From contig JAFULE010000147.1 of NCBI GenBank assembly GCA_017483235.1, forward strand, positions 1-23,533: a stretch of 23,533 bases of DNA, read 5' to 3'. Each line of letters begins with the position of its first letter. Within the stretch, counting starts at the first letter, position 1. Below, piece after piece: positions 22,821 to 23,533 of this stretch. A program made the position numbers and the translations under genes. Under the pieces are notes generated by a model that was given only the letters and a program-made list of their open reading frames with translations, made no database searches and was not told the origin of the DNA. The DNA is from Faecalibacterium sp. (GTDB lineage Bacteria; Bacillota; Clostridia; Oscillospirales; Ruminococcaceae).

Positions 22821-23533
22821 TTATGCAGAAGACGCCTGATACTGTGGCGCAGGGTAACGGGGAACCAACTTCCAACCGTCCGCTTCTTTGGCGTATTCGT
22901 AGTACCGGGGCAAATTTCCATCGGGCCATTCCTCCAATGCCCACAGCACCAACCGATCTTCGGTAAACAGATCGATCTGTACCAGCTGCGTGGAAAGGCG
23001 ACTGGCATATACCGTATCGCCAAAATTTGCGTACAGATGCCCGTCCACTAAAAGGTACAGCGCACCGCTGCCCGGGACCCCCACCAAACCGCTTTGATCA
23101 CCGGCCAGGGTTCGCTCGGCCAACGCAATCAGCTCCTTGGGGGTATCATAATCTTCCGGCATTTCGGTCATGGGCCGATACGTCAGCCCCGTTTCCGGAT
23201 CGGTATATAGATCCTGCGACGCCCCCGTTCGATTATATACTACTTGGCAATACTCCTCATACCAGGGCTGCACCTCGGCGATTACCGCCTGCGCAGCGAT
23301 CACCTGCGGATCGTCGGCAGGCAGCAGCGGCAGCGGTGCTTCCTCGTCTGCCGACAACCCATACCCCGCCAGCAGCTCGTTGACCTGGGTACGCACAGCT
23401 TCCTCCACCGTTAGGCTGCGGTTGTTTTTGTTGTCGTTGAAGGTGCCGCAGCTTGCGTGATACAGATAAACTTCGCCGTTCAGCTCAATCTCATACTCGC
23501 TCAGGCAATCGGCGGTGCCTTCGGTGTTCCAGC
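22821..23533 (-). CDS. Unrecognised protein, C-terminal part (partial, start outside window)
   Basis: The frame is open from the right edge of the window to TAA at 22821, giving 237 complete codons of the C-terminal part. A GTG at 23408 is not the start, because coding-like sequence continues upstream in frame (a GEVYLYHASCGTFNDN segment, then NNRSLTVEEAV). I do not recognise the family. Visible are a single-Cys CGTFND motif, an acidic proline-rich linker (ADEEAPLPLLPADDP), several YxYE/WY aromatic clusters and a LVDGHLYANFGDTVY beta-rich part. No membrane helix is seen in the visible part. Composition is more polar and slightly less GC-biased in codon use than its neighbours. An extracytoplasmic or lipoprotein-like protein is possible, but the N-terminus needed to tell is missing. 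Confidence 0.75.
   Translation of the reverse strand, partial: WNTEGTADCLSEYEIELNGEVYLYHASCGTFNDNKNNRSLTVEEAVRTQVNELLAGYGLSADEEAPLPLLPADDPQVIAAQAVIAEVQPWYEEYCQVVYNRTGASQDLYTDPETGLTYRPMTEMPEDYDTPKELIALAERTLAGDQSGLVGVPGSGALYLLVDGHLYANFGDTVYASRLSTQLVQIDLFTEDRLVLWALEEWPDGNLPRYYEYAKEADGWKLVPRYPAPQYQASSA

Overview
This window looks like the chromosome of a GC-rich, strictly anaerobic Firmicute, most likely an Oscillospiraceae (Ruminococcaceae) gut bacterium near Faecalibacterium, Gemmiger or Subdoligranulum. The evidence is strong AGGAGG ribosome sites in high-GC coding DNA, two oxygen-sensitive glycyl radical systems, Firmicute-type DUF4037/DUF4125 proteins, and intrinsic terminators throughout. 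The genus is an inference. No phage, transposase, CRISPR array, rRNA or tRNA was seen.

Region 1 (1-6590) is a probable catabolic locus. A glycyl radical enzyme and a MatC-like dicarboxylate carrier are read rightwards. A PucR/CdaR-type regulator and an acyl-CoA synthetase (cut by the window edge) are read divergently. The enzyme has an unusual Cys-Val-Asp active-site motif and no activating enzyme beside it; its substrate is unknown. Region 2 (6592-9095) is a leftward operon of a TPR protein, a DUF4037 nucleotidyltransferase-like protein and a DUF4125 protein. Region 3 (9096-10562) has a regulatory intergenic region with a Rex-like operator and another inverted repeat, then a flavodoxin and an SGNH hydrolase resembling the M. 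smegmatis acyltransferase.

Region 4 (10608-19196) is leftward housekeeping: a MATE exporter; a cysteine desulfidase-like enzyme with an M18 aminopeptidase; 5-formyl-THF cyclo-ligase with serine hydroxymethyltransferase (one-carbon metabolism); a Wzx-like flippase; and a YgjP-type metallopeptidase.

Region 5 (19330-22751) is the anaerobic ribonucleotide reductase locus, under a promoter whose spacer contains an NrdR box. It is the most unusual part of the window. The 770-aa NrdD ends without a glycyl radical motif. That motif lies on a separate 44-aa ORF (22095-22229), behind its own ribosome site, after a 305-nt hairpin-rich non-coding gap, and 3 nt before nrdG. The reductase therefore appears to be encoded as a split catalytic subunit plus a stand-alone radical-carrying peptide. 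The window ends in the C-terminal part of an unrecognised protein on the minus strand.
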